Shown piece by piece: positions 25,959 through 33,327 of a stretch of 64,000 nucleotides of DNA. The notes under the pieces are model-generated. The model was not told the DNA's origin. It did not search any database and saw only the letters and a program-made list of their open reading frames with translations. This stretch comes from an uncultured Oscillospiraceae bacterium (GTDB lineage: Bacteria > Bacillota > Clostridia > Oscillospirales > Oscillospiraceae): the NCBI GenBank assembly GCA_949841465.1, contig CATKZW010000005.1, positions 42,972-106,971 of the forward strand. The letters run 5' to 3'. How positions within the stretch are numbered: position 1 is the first letter of the stretch; every line of letters starts with the position of its first letter. Made by a program: the position numbers and the translations under genes.

Positions 25959-26735
25959 ATGAACATTCATGTACTGGCCGTGGGCGACGTGGTGGGGGAC
26001 TCCGGGGTGGACATCCTCTGCCGCCACCTGCCTTCCCTGCGCAAGCTCCACGGCGTTCATTTCACCGTGGTGTGCGGGGAGAACGCCGCCTGCAACGGCC
26101 TGCTTCCCCAGCAGGCGGACGCCATCTTCTCCGCCGGGGCGGACGTGATAACGATGGGAAATCACACATGGGATAAACAACAAATCGTTAAATACATGGA
26201 GAACAATCCCTATCTCATCCGCCCCGCCAATTACACCGCCCGGGCTCCCGGCCGGGGCTGGGGGGTGTTTGACGGCCCCCGGGGCCTGCGCATTCGGGTG
26301 GTGGACCTGATTGGGCGGTGCGAGATGGACTCCAATTTCGACAATCCCTTCACTAAGATGGATGAGATTTTGAAGTCCGATGACGCCGACCTCACCCTTG
26401 TGGACATCCACGCCGAGGCCACCAGCGAGAAGGGGGCCATGGCCTGGTATCTGGACGGCAGGGTCCAGGCCCTGTGGGGCACCCACACCCACGTGCCCAC
26501 CGCCGACTGTCAGGTGCTGCCCCAGGGGCTGGGTTTTGTCACCGATCTGGGGATGACCGGCCCCAGCCAGTCGGTCATCGGCATCAAACCGGAGCAGGCC
26601 ATCAACCGCTTTTTAGGCGGACTGCCCCGGCGGTTTGAACCCGCCCCAGGGCCCTGCAAGCTGAACTCGGTGCTGTTTGAGATCGACACGGACACAAAAC
26701 GCTGCGCAGGCGTCCAGCGCGTGGACATCACCTAG
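25959..26735 (+). CDS. ymdB: YmdB-family metallophosphoesterase (cyclic nucleotide phosphodiesterase)
   Basis: 258 residues, TIGR00282-type. Binuclear metal motifs: GDVVGDSG near residue 8, GENAACNG, MGNHTWD, and the C-terminal GTHTHVPTADCQVLP. In Bacillus the family hydrolyses cyclic nucleotides and affects biofilm and motility programmes. ATG 25959 is preceded by ACGGAGG; the longer reading runs into repeat DNA. Final segment GMTGPSQSVIGIKPEQAINRF is well conserved in the family. Confidence 0.92.
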   Translation: MNIHVLAVGDVVGDSGVDILCRHLPSLRKLHGVHFTVVCGENAACNGLLPQQADAIFSAGADVITMGNHTWDKQQIVKYMENNPYLIRPANYTARAPGRGWGVFDGPRGLRIRVVDLIGRCEMDSNFDNPFTKMDEILKSDDADLTLVDIHAEATSEKGAMAWYLDGRVQALWGTHTHVPTADCQVLPQGLGFVTDLGMTGPSQSVIGIKPEQAINRFLGGLPRRFEPAPGPCKLNSVLFEIDTDTKRCAGVQRVDIT

Positions 26736-26762
26736 TTCCTTTTTCTCCAAAGAAAAAGGAAC
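26735..26762. other. Perfect AT-rich inverted repeat after ymdB
   Basis: Twelve-base arms, TTCCTTTTTCT and its complement plus a closing G-C pair, around a CCAA loop, directly after the ymdB stop. It could terminate by a T-rich stem but lacks a clean U tract after it. Confidence 0.45.
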
Positions 26763-26856
26763 CGAAAAAGAACTTTTAGACCGCTGACGAACCAAATCTG
26801 TAATCTGTACCGTATTTATCCGGCCGCCAAAGCATTGATGGATGGAGAGAAAGAAT

Positions 26857-27987
26857 ATGAAACTGCTTCACGCCTCCGATTTTCACCTGGACTCCCCCCT
26901 GTCCGGGCTGAGCCCTGAAAAAAGCGCTCTGCGCCGCCGGGAGCTGCGGGAAATCCCGGCCAGGCTGGCCGCGCTGGCAAAGGAAGAGGGAGTGGACCTG
27001 GTCCTTCTCCCCGGCGACCTGTTCGACGGCGCACGGGTGTACCCGGAGACCGTCCGGGCGCTGGCCCAGGCCCTGGAGGACATGGCGGCGCCTGTGTTCA
27101 TCGCGCCGGGAAATCACGACTGCTACCATAATAAATCGCCCTACGCCGCCGCTTCGTGGCCTGACAACGTATATATCTTTACAGCCCCTGAGATGCAGGG
27201 CTTTGAGCTGCCTGGTCTGAACTGCGTGGTCCACGGCTGCGCCTTCACAGCCCCCCGCCGGGAGGACGACCCGCTGCGCGGCTTCACCGCCCCGGACGAC
27301 GGGCGGCTCCATCTGCTGTGCGTCCACGGCGAGGTGGGGCTGGTGGGGAGCTACGCTCCCATTGACCCCAAGTCGCTGGAGCGCAGCGGCGCGGCTTACG
27401 CCGCCCTGGGTCATGTCCACGCCGCCGGCAGCGGCAAAGCGGGCCGGACCCTCTGGGCCTATCCCGGCTGCCCCGAGGGGCGGGGCTTTGACGAGCTGGG
27501 CCCCAAGGGGGCGCTTATCGTGTCCTTTGGCGAATCCGCCCGGCTGGTTGTCTCCTCCCCAGACGGCCCAACGTTTACCCCCGTTGACCTGGGAGTACAG
27601 CCTGTCGCGGCAAAATTCGTCCCCATCTGCCGGCGGCAGTACCGCATTGAGACTGTCAGCTTAGATGACTTTACAGCCTGGATGTCCCAGGGCGAGAGCC
27701 CGAATCTGGTGCGCTTTCTCCTCTCCGGGGAGAGCCCCTTCGCCCCGGACCTGCCCGCCCTCACCGCCCAGGCCGCGTCCCGCTTCTTCCACGTGGAGCT
27801 GCAGGACCGCACCACCCTGCCCAGCGATCTGTGGGCCAGGGCGGAGGAGGAAACCCTCACCGGCCTGTTCCTGCGGGAGATGCGCGCCCGCCTGAACGAG
27901 GCCGATGAGACGGAACGGGAAAAGCTCCTGCTGGCCGCCCGGTTTGGTCTGGCCGCCTTGGAGGGAGGGGAGGATATCCGGCTATGA
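26857..27987 (+). CDS. SbcD/YhaO-like DNA repair metallophosphoesterase
   Basis: 376 residues. Calcineurin-like motifs: LHASDFHLDSP, LLPGDLFDGA, APGNHDCYHNK, CVHGEVG and LGHVHAA, in the order of SbcD/Mre11 nucleases. The C-terminal half is the capping and partner-binding region. It overlaps by ATGA an SbcC/YhaN-like ATPase, so the two are expected to form a nuclease-ATPase complex. Start ATG 26857 follows GGAGAGAAAG. More like YhaO than classical SbcD because of the partner type. Confidence 0.85.
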   Translation: MKLLHASDFHLDSPLSGLSPEKSALRRRELREIPARLAALAKEEGVDLVLLPGDLFDGARVYPETVRALAQALEDMAAPVFIAPGNHDCYHNKSPYAAASWPDNVYIFTAPEMQGFELPGLNCVVHGCAFTAPRREDDPLRGFTAPDDGRLHLLCVHGEVGLVGSYAPIDPKSLERSGAAYAALGHVHAAGSGKAGRTLWAYPGCPEGRGFDELGPKGALIVSFGESARLVVSSPDGPTFTPVDLGVQPVAAKFVPICRRQYRIETVSLDDFTAWMSQGESPNLVRFLLSGESPFAPDLPALTAQAASRFFHVELQDRTTLPSDLWARAEEETLTGLFLREMRARLNEADETEREKLLLAARFGLAALEGGEDIRL

Positions 27988-29918
27988 GGATCAAGAAAAT
28001 GACCGCCACCTTCGGCGCTCTGGACAGCGCCGTCCTGGAGCCCAGCGAGGGCCTTACCGTAGTCACCGCCCCCAACGAGGCGGGCAAATCCACCTGGGCG
28101 GGCTTTTTGAAGGCCATGCTCTACGGCATCGACACCCGGGAGCGGGACAAGACCGGCTTCCTGGCGGACAAAACCCGCTACCTGCCCTGGTCGGGGGCCC
28201 CCATGTCCGGGGAGATGCAGGTCGAGTGGCAGGGCCGGGACGTGACCATCCGCCGCTTCCCTACCCGCACCAACCCCTTCGGCGGGTTTGAGGCGGTGTA
28301 CACCGCCTCCGGAGACCCGGTTCCCGGCCTCACCGCCGCCAACGCGGGCGAACAGCTCACCGGGGTGGGCAGGGAGGTCTATCTCCGCTCCGCCTTTGTG
28401 GGCCAGGGGGGCGCGGCCATCGGAGCCAGCAAGGAGCTGGAGGCCCGGGTGTCCGCCCTGGCCACCTCCGGGCAGGAGGACGTGTCCTACTCCGCCGTGG
28501 AGCGCACCCTGAAGGACTGGCGCAACCGCCGCCGGGCCAACCGGGCCAACGGCCTGATCCCCCAGCTGGAGGAGGAAAAGTCCCAGCTGGACGGGGCGCT
28601 CCGGGAGATGGACCAGGCCTGCCGCCGCAGGTTGGAGGCGGAAGAAGAGCTGGCCCGTTTGGAGGGACAGCAGAAGCAGCTCCGGGCCGACCTGGAGATC
28701 TGGGCGCGGATTGAGAAGCACGAACTCAACCGCCGCTACGCCGAGGCATACGCGGAGTGGGAGAAGGCCAAGGCCGCAGTCCCCGAGGGCAGGCCCCACC
28801 CGGTATTCGGTGCCATGACCGGGGAGGAGGCGTGGACCTTCGCCCAGGAGAAGCAAAACGCGCGGGAGGCCGCCGAGGAGGAAAACCGCCGCCGGGAGGC
28901 CCGGCGGGCAGAGGCGGAAAAGCAGCACGGCACCGGGCGGATGGAGATGCTGGTGGGCGGGGCGCTGGGCGCGGGTATGCTGTTGATGATGGCCGCACAG
29001 CTGTTGGCCAGCCATTGGCTGATGGCCGCGCTTGCCGGTGCGGCGGTGCTGGCCTGCATGTTCTGCCTGTTCCATGGCCGGAAGCTGATCCGCCGCGCCC
29101 AGGACGAGCGGACGGCCTGCCGGCCCGTCCCCGTTCCCGAGGCAGGGGATTTGCTGTCCCAAGCGGCGGAATACCGGGAAATGCTGGCAAAAGCGGCCCA
29201 GGCCCAGGCCGCCGAGGCCGCCGCCCGCCGCCGGGTGGACGACCTGGCCGCCCAGGGGGGGCGGCTGTTTGACACATTGGAGATGCTCTACCCGCCCCCC
29301 CAGTCCAAAACCGCCACCGCCGCCCAGCTCAGCGGCGTGGAGCGGGAGCTGACCCGCGTCCGGAACGAGCTGGCCCGGACCGAGGGCGCTCTGGCCCACA
29401 TGGGCGGTGCGGAGGACCTGGAGGCCCGCCGCGGCGAGCTGGACGCCCAGCTCACCCGGCGTCTGGAGGAATACGACGCCCTCACGGTGGCGCTGGAAGC
29501 GCTGTCCTCCGCCAATGACGCCCTGCGCCAGCGCTTCTCCCCGGCGCTGAACCAGAAGGCGGGGGAGCTGTTCGCCGCCCTCACCGGTGGCCGCTGGCCC
29601 CGGCTCACCCTGGCCCGTGACTTCTCCGCCCAGGCGGCGGGGGAGGGCAGCGCCCTGCCCCGCACCTCTTTGGCGCTGTCCACCGGTACGGGGGAGCAGC
29701 TCTACTTAGCCGTCCGGCTGGCGGTGTGCACCCTGACGGCACCCGGTGCGCCCGTCGTGCTGGACGACGCGCTGGCCGCCTTTGACGACAGGCGTATGGC
29801 CCTGGCTCTGGAGCTTCTGCAGGAGCAGGGGGCAGACCGTCAGATTCTCCTTTTCTCCTGCCACAGCCGGGAGGCGGAATGGGCCAAGGCCCACAACGTG
29901 CCGGTCATCACGCTTTGA
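27984..29918 (+). CDS. SbcC/YhaN-like ATPase with membrane segments in the coiled coil
   Basis: 644-residue RecF/SMC-type ATPase. Walker A APNEAGKSTWAGF is near residue 32; the C-terminal lobe has the signature LSTGTGEQLYLAVRLAV and Walker B VVLDDALAAFDD. The middle is charged coiled coil interrupted at about residues 330-358 by two hydrophobic stretches (LVGGALGAGMLLMMAAQLLA, LMAALAGAAVLACMFCLF). No zinc-hook CxxC is seen. Shorter than Bacillus YhaN (about 960). The membrane segments suggest a membrane-attached DNA-processing complex with the upstream phosphoesterase. Confidence 0.8.
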   Translation: MRIKKMTATFGALDSAVLEPSEGLTVVTAPNEAGKSTWAGFLKAMLYGIDTRERDKTGFLADKTRYLPWSGAPMSGEMQVEWQGRDVTIRRFPTRTNPFGGFEAVYTASGDPVPGLTAANAGEQLTGVGREVYLRSAFVGQGGAAIGASKELEARVSALATSGQEDVSYSAVERTLKDWRNRRRANRANGLIPQLEEEKSQLDGALREMDQACRRRLEAEEELARLEGQQKQLRADLEIWARIEKHELNRRYAEAYAEWEKAKAAVPEGRPHPVFGAMTGEEAWTFAQEKQNAREAAEEENRRREARRAEAEKQHGTGRMEMLVGGALGAGMLLMMAAQLLASHWLMAALAGAAVLACMFCLFHGRKLIRRAQDERTACRPVPVPEAGDLLSQAAEYREMLAKAAQAQAAEAAARRRVDDLAAQGGRLFDTLEMLYPPPQSKTATAAQLSGVERELTRVRNELARTEGALAHMGGAEDLEARRGELDAQLTRRLEEYDALTVALEALSSANDALRQRFSPALNQKAGELFAALTGGRWPRLTLARDFSAQAAGEGSALPRTSLALSTGTGEQLYLAVRLAVCTLTAPGAPVVLDDALAAFDDRRMALALELLQEQGADRQILLFSCHSREAEWAKAHNVPVITL

Positions 29919-29922
29919 AAAA

Positions 29923-29954
29923 AGCCCCTCTCCTGTGGAGAGGGGCTTAATTAG
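29923..29954 (+). terminator. Terminator-like hairpin after the YhaN-like gene
   Basis: Eleven-base perfect arms AGCCCCTCTCC/GGAGAGGGGCT with a three-base loop, followed only by TAATTAG. A-rich on the left side, so it may work better for opposite-strand transcripts. Confidence 0.6.
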
Positions 29955-30040
29955 TGCCGGTTTATGGGACCTTATTTCGGCTATACTGACCTCAGAAAAC
30001 AGGGGAGACAGCAATTCCCCAGCCGAAAGGAGTGTCCCAA

Positions 30041-30157
30041 ATGTATGAGATCGAATTTGTAAGAGGCCATGTGGAGGTTTATTTAAACGGCGCGTTCTGC
30101 TTTTCCGCGGACACCCGGGGCGAGGCGGAGCGGGAAATCGCCGAGCTGACAGCGTGA
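30041..30157 (+). CDS. Small hypothetical protein, 38 residues
   Basis: ATG eight bases after AAAGGAG. The product is MYEIEFVRGHVEVYLNGAFC continuing with FSADTRGEAEREIAEL, so it looks like a compact beta-beta-alpha unit with no membrane segment. Its stop codon lies in the first bases of the dispersed repeat (GCGTGACAA). A TATACT at 29982 may be its -10. Not recognised as a named family; the strong ribosome site and balanced composition support translation. Confidence 0.6.
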   Translation: MYEIEFVRGHVEVYLNGAFCFSADTRGEAEREIAELTA

Positions 30158-30300
30158 CAAGAAGCGCGGAGCCGTCGTAAGCAGCGGACTAAGACCGGAG
30201 CGCAGGGAAAACCCCGGAAGGGGCAAAGGCCCTGGAGGGATTTTCCCGGAGTCGAAGGGCTTAGATCGCGTCGCGAACAGGCGCAGCGTGACAAGGAAAC
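30152..30300 (+). repeat. GC-rich dispersed repeat after the 38-residue gene
   Basis: Starts GCGTGACAAGAAGCGCGGAG, which recurs on the minus strand near 47745-47725 (GCGTGACAACAAGAAGCGCG), and ends GCGAACAGGCGCAGCGTG, matching 24552-24569. It contains paired segments (GGGAAAA...TTTTCCC). No coding potential seen. Confidence 0.6.
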
Positions 30301-30334
30301 GGCCCGTGGGATTTGCCCACGGACCGCTTTTTTA
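30301..30334 (+). terminator. Intrinsic terminator
   Basis: Stem CCGTGGG/CCCACGG with a short loop and T6 shortly after. It ends transcription from the small gene and lies just before the convergent htrA stop. Confidence 0.75.
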
Positions 30335-30348
30335 ATATGAGAACGGTA

Positions 30349-31749
30349 TTATCTGCCGAAAAAGTAGCTCCAGGGGAAGCTGTCAAAGGGGTCGTAGTAA
30401 TTGCCGTTTCCGTTCCCGTAGCCGGGATACTGGTAGTTATAGCCGCCGTTGGAGGTGGGCACGGGGTCGGGGTTTTGGCTGCTGGAGCTCTGGGGGGTGT
30501 TCTCCTGCTCGTCAAAGGTGAGGGTGAGCTTCAGCGTCTCGCCGGAGCGGTATACCTCGATGGTCACCGTGTCCCCCGCCTTGTAGCTGTTCTTTACGGA
30601 CACCATCTGGTTGGCGTCGGTGATCTCGGTGTCGCCCATCTTGGTGATGATGTCACCCCGGCGGATGCCGGCGGTCTCGGCGCAGGAGCCCGGGTCCACA
30701 TCGTTGACGTAGACGCCCCCGGGCCAGCCGAAGGTCTGCTTCCACTGGTCGGTGACGGTGGCGGGCTGCAAGATGCCCATGTAGGGCCGTCCGGTGACAT
30801 AGCCGTACTGCATGAAGTCGGTGATGATGTCGATCACGTCGTTGATGGGGATGGCGAAGCCGATGCCCTCAATGGCGGCCTGGGAGGACTGGCCGTTGTT
30901 GCTGAGCTTGGCGGAGGTGATGCCCACCACGCGCCCGTAGCTGTCGAACAGCGGGCCGCCGGAGTTGCCGGAGTTGATGGTGCACTCGGTCTGGATCATG
31001 TTCATCACGGTGCCGTCGCTCATGGTGACGGATCGCCCGGTGGCGGACACCGCCCCGGAGGTCATGGAGAAGGACAGGGTGCCCAGGGCGTTGCCGATGG
31101 TACACACCGTCTCGCCCACCACCAGGTCGTCGGAGTCGCCGATGACCACGGGCTTCAGCCCGGAGATGCCGTCGATCTTCAGCACGGCCACGTCGTTGAG
31201 CTCCTCGCCGCCCACCAGCTTGGCGTCATAGGTCTCGCCGTTGTTCAGCGTGACCTTGATGGAATTGGCCCCGTCAATAACATGGTAGTTGGTGACGATA
31301 TAGCCGTCCTGGCTGATGATAAAGCCGGAGCCCGCGCCGGAGGTCTCGTACTGGTACCAGCCCTGCTGGGTCACCGCCTGGACCGAGATACAAACGGCGG
31401 AGTCGGCGTAGGCGGCGTTGATCTCGCTGAGGCTCATGGGGGTCAGGCCGTTGGCCTGCTTCACCTGCACGGCGGTGGGGTCCACCTCGTTGCGGTAGAT
31501 AACGGTCTCGTTCCTGGGGGCGCTGTTCAGCGCGTCATAGGCCGCCGCGCCGCCCACGCCCGCGCCGCCCCCCACCAGGGCGCAGCACAGCACCAGGGCC
31601 ACCGCCTTACCCGCGCCGCCCTTTTTCTTTTTGGGGGCCTCAGGTGGGCTGGGCGGGATCTGCTGGGCGCGGTCCCATGGGTCGGAGTGCTGGGAGGTGT
31701 AGTTGTAGTGGTAAACGCCGTTGTTGTCAAAACCGTTTTGATCGTTCAC
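30349..31749 (-). CDS. htrA: HtrA/DegP-like serine protease (S1C) with PDZ domain
   Basis: 466-residue membrane-anchored quality-control protease. A cytoplasmic Asn/Tyr/Pro-rich N-terminus and KKKKGGAG stop precede one membrane helix (AVALVLCCALVGGGAGVGGA). Catalytic triad: His in GYIVTNYHVIDG, Asp in LNDVAVLKID, Ser in INSGNSGGPLFDSYG. A PDZ domain follows (GGVYVNDVDPGSCAETAGIR, GDIITKMGDTEI). The tail is Asn/Tyr/Gly-rich. GTG start at 31749 is eight bases after AAAGGAG; a promoter-like pair lies at 31832-31860. Confidence 0.94.
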   Translation of the reverse strand: MNDQNGFDNNGVYHYNYTSQHSDPWDRAQQIPPSPPEAPKKKKGGAGKAVALVLCCALVGGGAGVGGAAAYDALNSAPRNETVIYRNEVDPTAVQVKQANGLTPMSLSEINAAYADSAVCISVQAVTQQGWYQYETSGAGSGFIISQDGYIVTNYHVIDGANSIKVTLNNGETYDAKLVGGEELNDVAVLKIDGISGLKPVVIGDSDDLVVGETVCTIGNALGTLSFSMTSGAVSATGRSVTMSDGTVMNMIQTECTINSGNSGGPLFDSYGRVVGITSAKLSNNGQSSQAAIEGIGFAIPINDVIDIITDFMQYGYVTGRPYMGILQPATVTDQWKQTFGWPGGVYVNDVDPGSCAETAGIRRGDIITKMGDTEITDANQMVSVKNSYKAGDTVTIEVYRSGETLKLTLTFDEQENTPQSSSSQNPDPVPTSNGGYNYQYPGYGNGNGNYYDPFDSFPWSYFFGR

Positions 31750-31831
31750 GGAAATTTCTCCTTTCCAATTCCACATTTCGGAACATTTTCATAGCCGGGG
31801 CGGCTGTATCTGTGCCGCTCCCCCGTCGCTG

Positions 31832-31860
31832 ATGATACAATACGCTATAATTATGTCCAA
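31832..31860 (-). promoter_or_regulatory. Candidate htrA promoter
   Basis: Minus-strand TTGGAC, 17 bases, TATCAT. It lies between the terminator of the upstream AI-2E-family gene and htrA, leaving a leader of about 75 bases. Confidence 0.4.
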
Positions 31861-31910
31861 AGTATGTCACTGGCTGGAAATGATTTTGAACTTATGCTGA
31901 AATGACGCTG

Positions 31911-31940
31911 AAAAAGGGCTTTCCCCGCCTGGGGGAGCCC
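31911..31940 (-). terminator. Terminator of the AI-2E-family gene
   Basis: On the minus strand GGGCT and CCCC pair with GGGG and AGCCC around AGGC, followed directly by T5; two bases after the stop codon. Confidence 0.75.
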
Positions 31941-31942
31941 TG

Positions 31943-33133
31943 TCACTTCCCGCCGGGGCCGTCCACCCTCCGCCCGGAGCGCAGAATGGCGTTGATATCC
32001 CCCGCGGCCAGGGCCAGGTCGTCCAGCAGGGGGCGGAAAATGCCCAGCTTGGCCAGGTTGATGCATACCAGCAGCAGCAGCGGCCCCACCACCATACCCA
32101 GCACGCCCCCGGCCTCCATGCCCACGTAGATGCCCACCAGGGACAGGATGGGGGACAGCCCGGTCTGGTCGCCCAGGATTTTCGGCTCAGCCACCCGGCG
32201 GAACACCACGATGACCCCCCACACCGCCATCAGCGCCGCCGCCTCGCCGAACTGCATCAGCACCATATCCACCACCGCCCAGGGCACCATGACGGTGCCC
32301 GCGCCGATGATGGGGATGAAGTCCAGCACCGCCAGCCCGAAGGCCAGCAGCAGCCCGTAGGGCTGGCCCATGAGGAGGAAGCCGACGGTGAGGATGACGA
32401 ACACCCCGGCGGACAGAATGAGCTGGCTCTTTACATAGCCGCCGAAGGCGCTCATGAAGATGTCCTTCACCGAGCGGCAGAAGTCCCGGGCCACCATGGG
32501 CACCCGGTCGGTGAGCTCGAAGCGCAGCCGGGGGTAGTCCCCTGTGATAAAGTAGCTGGCCATCATGAATACCACCAGCGCCACCGCAAAGCCGGACAGG
32601 TTGGTGACCATGGAGGGGGCCTGCCCCGCCATCTGGGCGAACCAGCCGGAGAAGTCCAACCCCTGAAGCCAGCCCACCAGGGTGTTGATCAGATCCTCAC
32701 TGGTGGTGATGACCTCCTCGGGCACCACGCCGTTGAGCCCGGCCAAAAAGCGCTGCACGCTGTTCACCACCCCCAGCAGGCCGCCCAGCAGATCGTCCAG
32801 CACGGACTGCCGGTTGTCAAACAGGGAACGCACCTGGTCCACCGCCATCCAGCCCAGGCCGAACAGCACGCCGCCGATGACGGCGAACACCAGGATTACC
32901 AGCACCATGGAAAGGACCTTGCGGGAGACCTTGGTCCTGCGCTGGAGCCAGCGCACCGCCGGGTTGAGCACCCAGGCCAGCACCAGAGCAAGCACAAAGG
33001 GGCTGAGCAGGGACAGCAGGGGCAGGCCCACCCAGATCAGCAGGGCCGCCGCCCCCAGGGTCAAAGCGCCCCGCAGCCCCAGCCGCAGCCAGAGCTGACC
33101 CCGGTCATGCCACGAGAGCTGTGTGTATTCCAT
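31943..33133 (-). CDS. AI-2E family transporter
   Basis: 396-residue polytopic membrane protein of the PF01594 family (TqsA/YdiK/YtvI type). N-terminal helices LRGALTLGAAALLIWVGLPL and FVLALVLAWVLNPAV, the family stretch VLNPAVRWLQRR, a long amphipathic middle, and C-terminal helices ending in GPLLLLVCINLAKLGIFRP. About eight membrane segments. ATG 33133 is seven bases after GGAGG. Members export autoinducer-2 or act as sodium/proton antiporters; substrate unknown here. Expressed divergently from an ABC transporter through overlapping promoters. Confidence 0.88.
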   Translation of the reverse strand: MEYTQLSWHDRGQLWLRLGLRGALTLGAAALLIWVGLPLLSLLSPFVLALVLAWVLNPAVRWLQRRTKVSRKVLSMVLVILVFAVIGGVLFGLGWMAVDQVRSLFDNRQSVLDDLLGGLLGVVNSVQRFLAGLNGVVPEEVITTSEDLINTLVGWLQGLDFSGWFAQMAGQAPSMVTNLSGFAVALVVFMMASYFITGDYPRLRFELTDRVPMVARDFCRSVKDIFMSAFGGYVKSQLILSAGVFVILTVGFLLMGQPYGLLLAFGLAVLDFIPIIGAGTVMVPWAVVDMVLMQFGEAAALMAVWGVIVVFRRVAEPKILGDQTGLSPILSLVGIYVGMEAGGVLGMVVGPLLLLVCINLAKLGIFRPLLDDLALAAGDINAILRSGRRVDGPGGK

Positions 33134-33231
33134 GGAAAGACCTCCTTCAACGATCATTGAACCGCCAGCGTCTGGGCCGCGCCGCAGAATCCTTTTCTTT
33201 TCCGCACAGCCGCGCGCCTGCCTGGCACATT

Positions 33232-33260
33232 ATTATAGGCCAACTTTCCGATGTTGACAA
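33232..33260 (-). promoter_or_regulatory. Promoter of the AI-2E-family gene
   Basis: Minus-strand TTGTCA, 17 bases, perfect TATAAT. Its -35 occupies 33255-33260, the same bases as the -35 of the divergent ABC-transporter promoter. Confidence 0.65.
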
Positions 33261-33282
33261 GCCCAAAGTTTTCAGCTAAACT
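33254..33282 (+). promoter_or_regulatory. Promoter of the ABC transporter gene
   Basis: Perfect TTGACA, 17 bases, TAAACT. Predicted start near 33289, about 40 bases before the ATG. Shares its -35 with the minus-strand promoter. Confidence 0.65.
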
Positions 33283-33327
33283 AATTGTTTAATCACATTA
33301 GGAACATTGTAAAAGGAGTGTCTTCCC

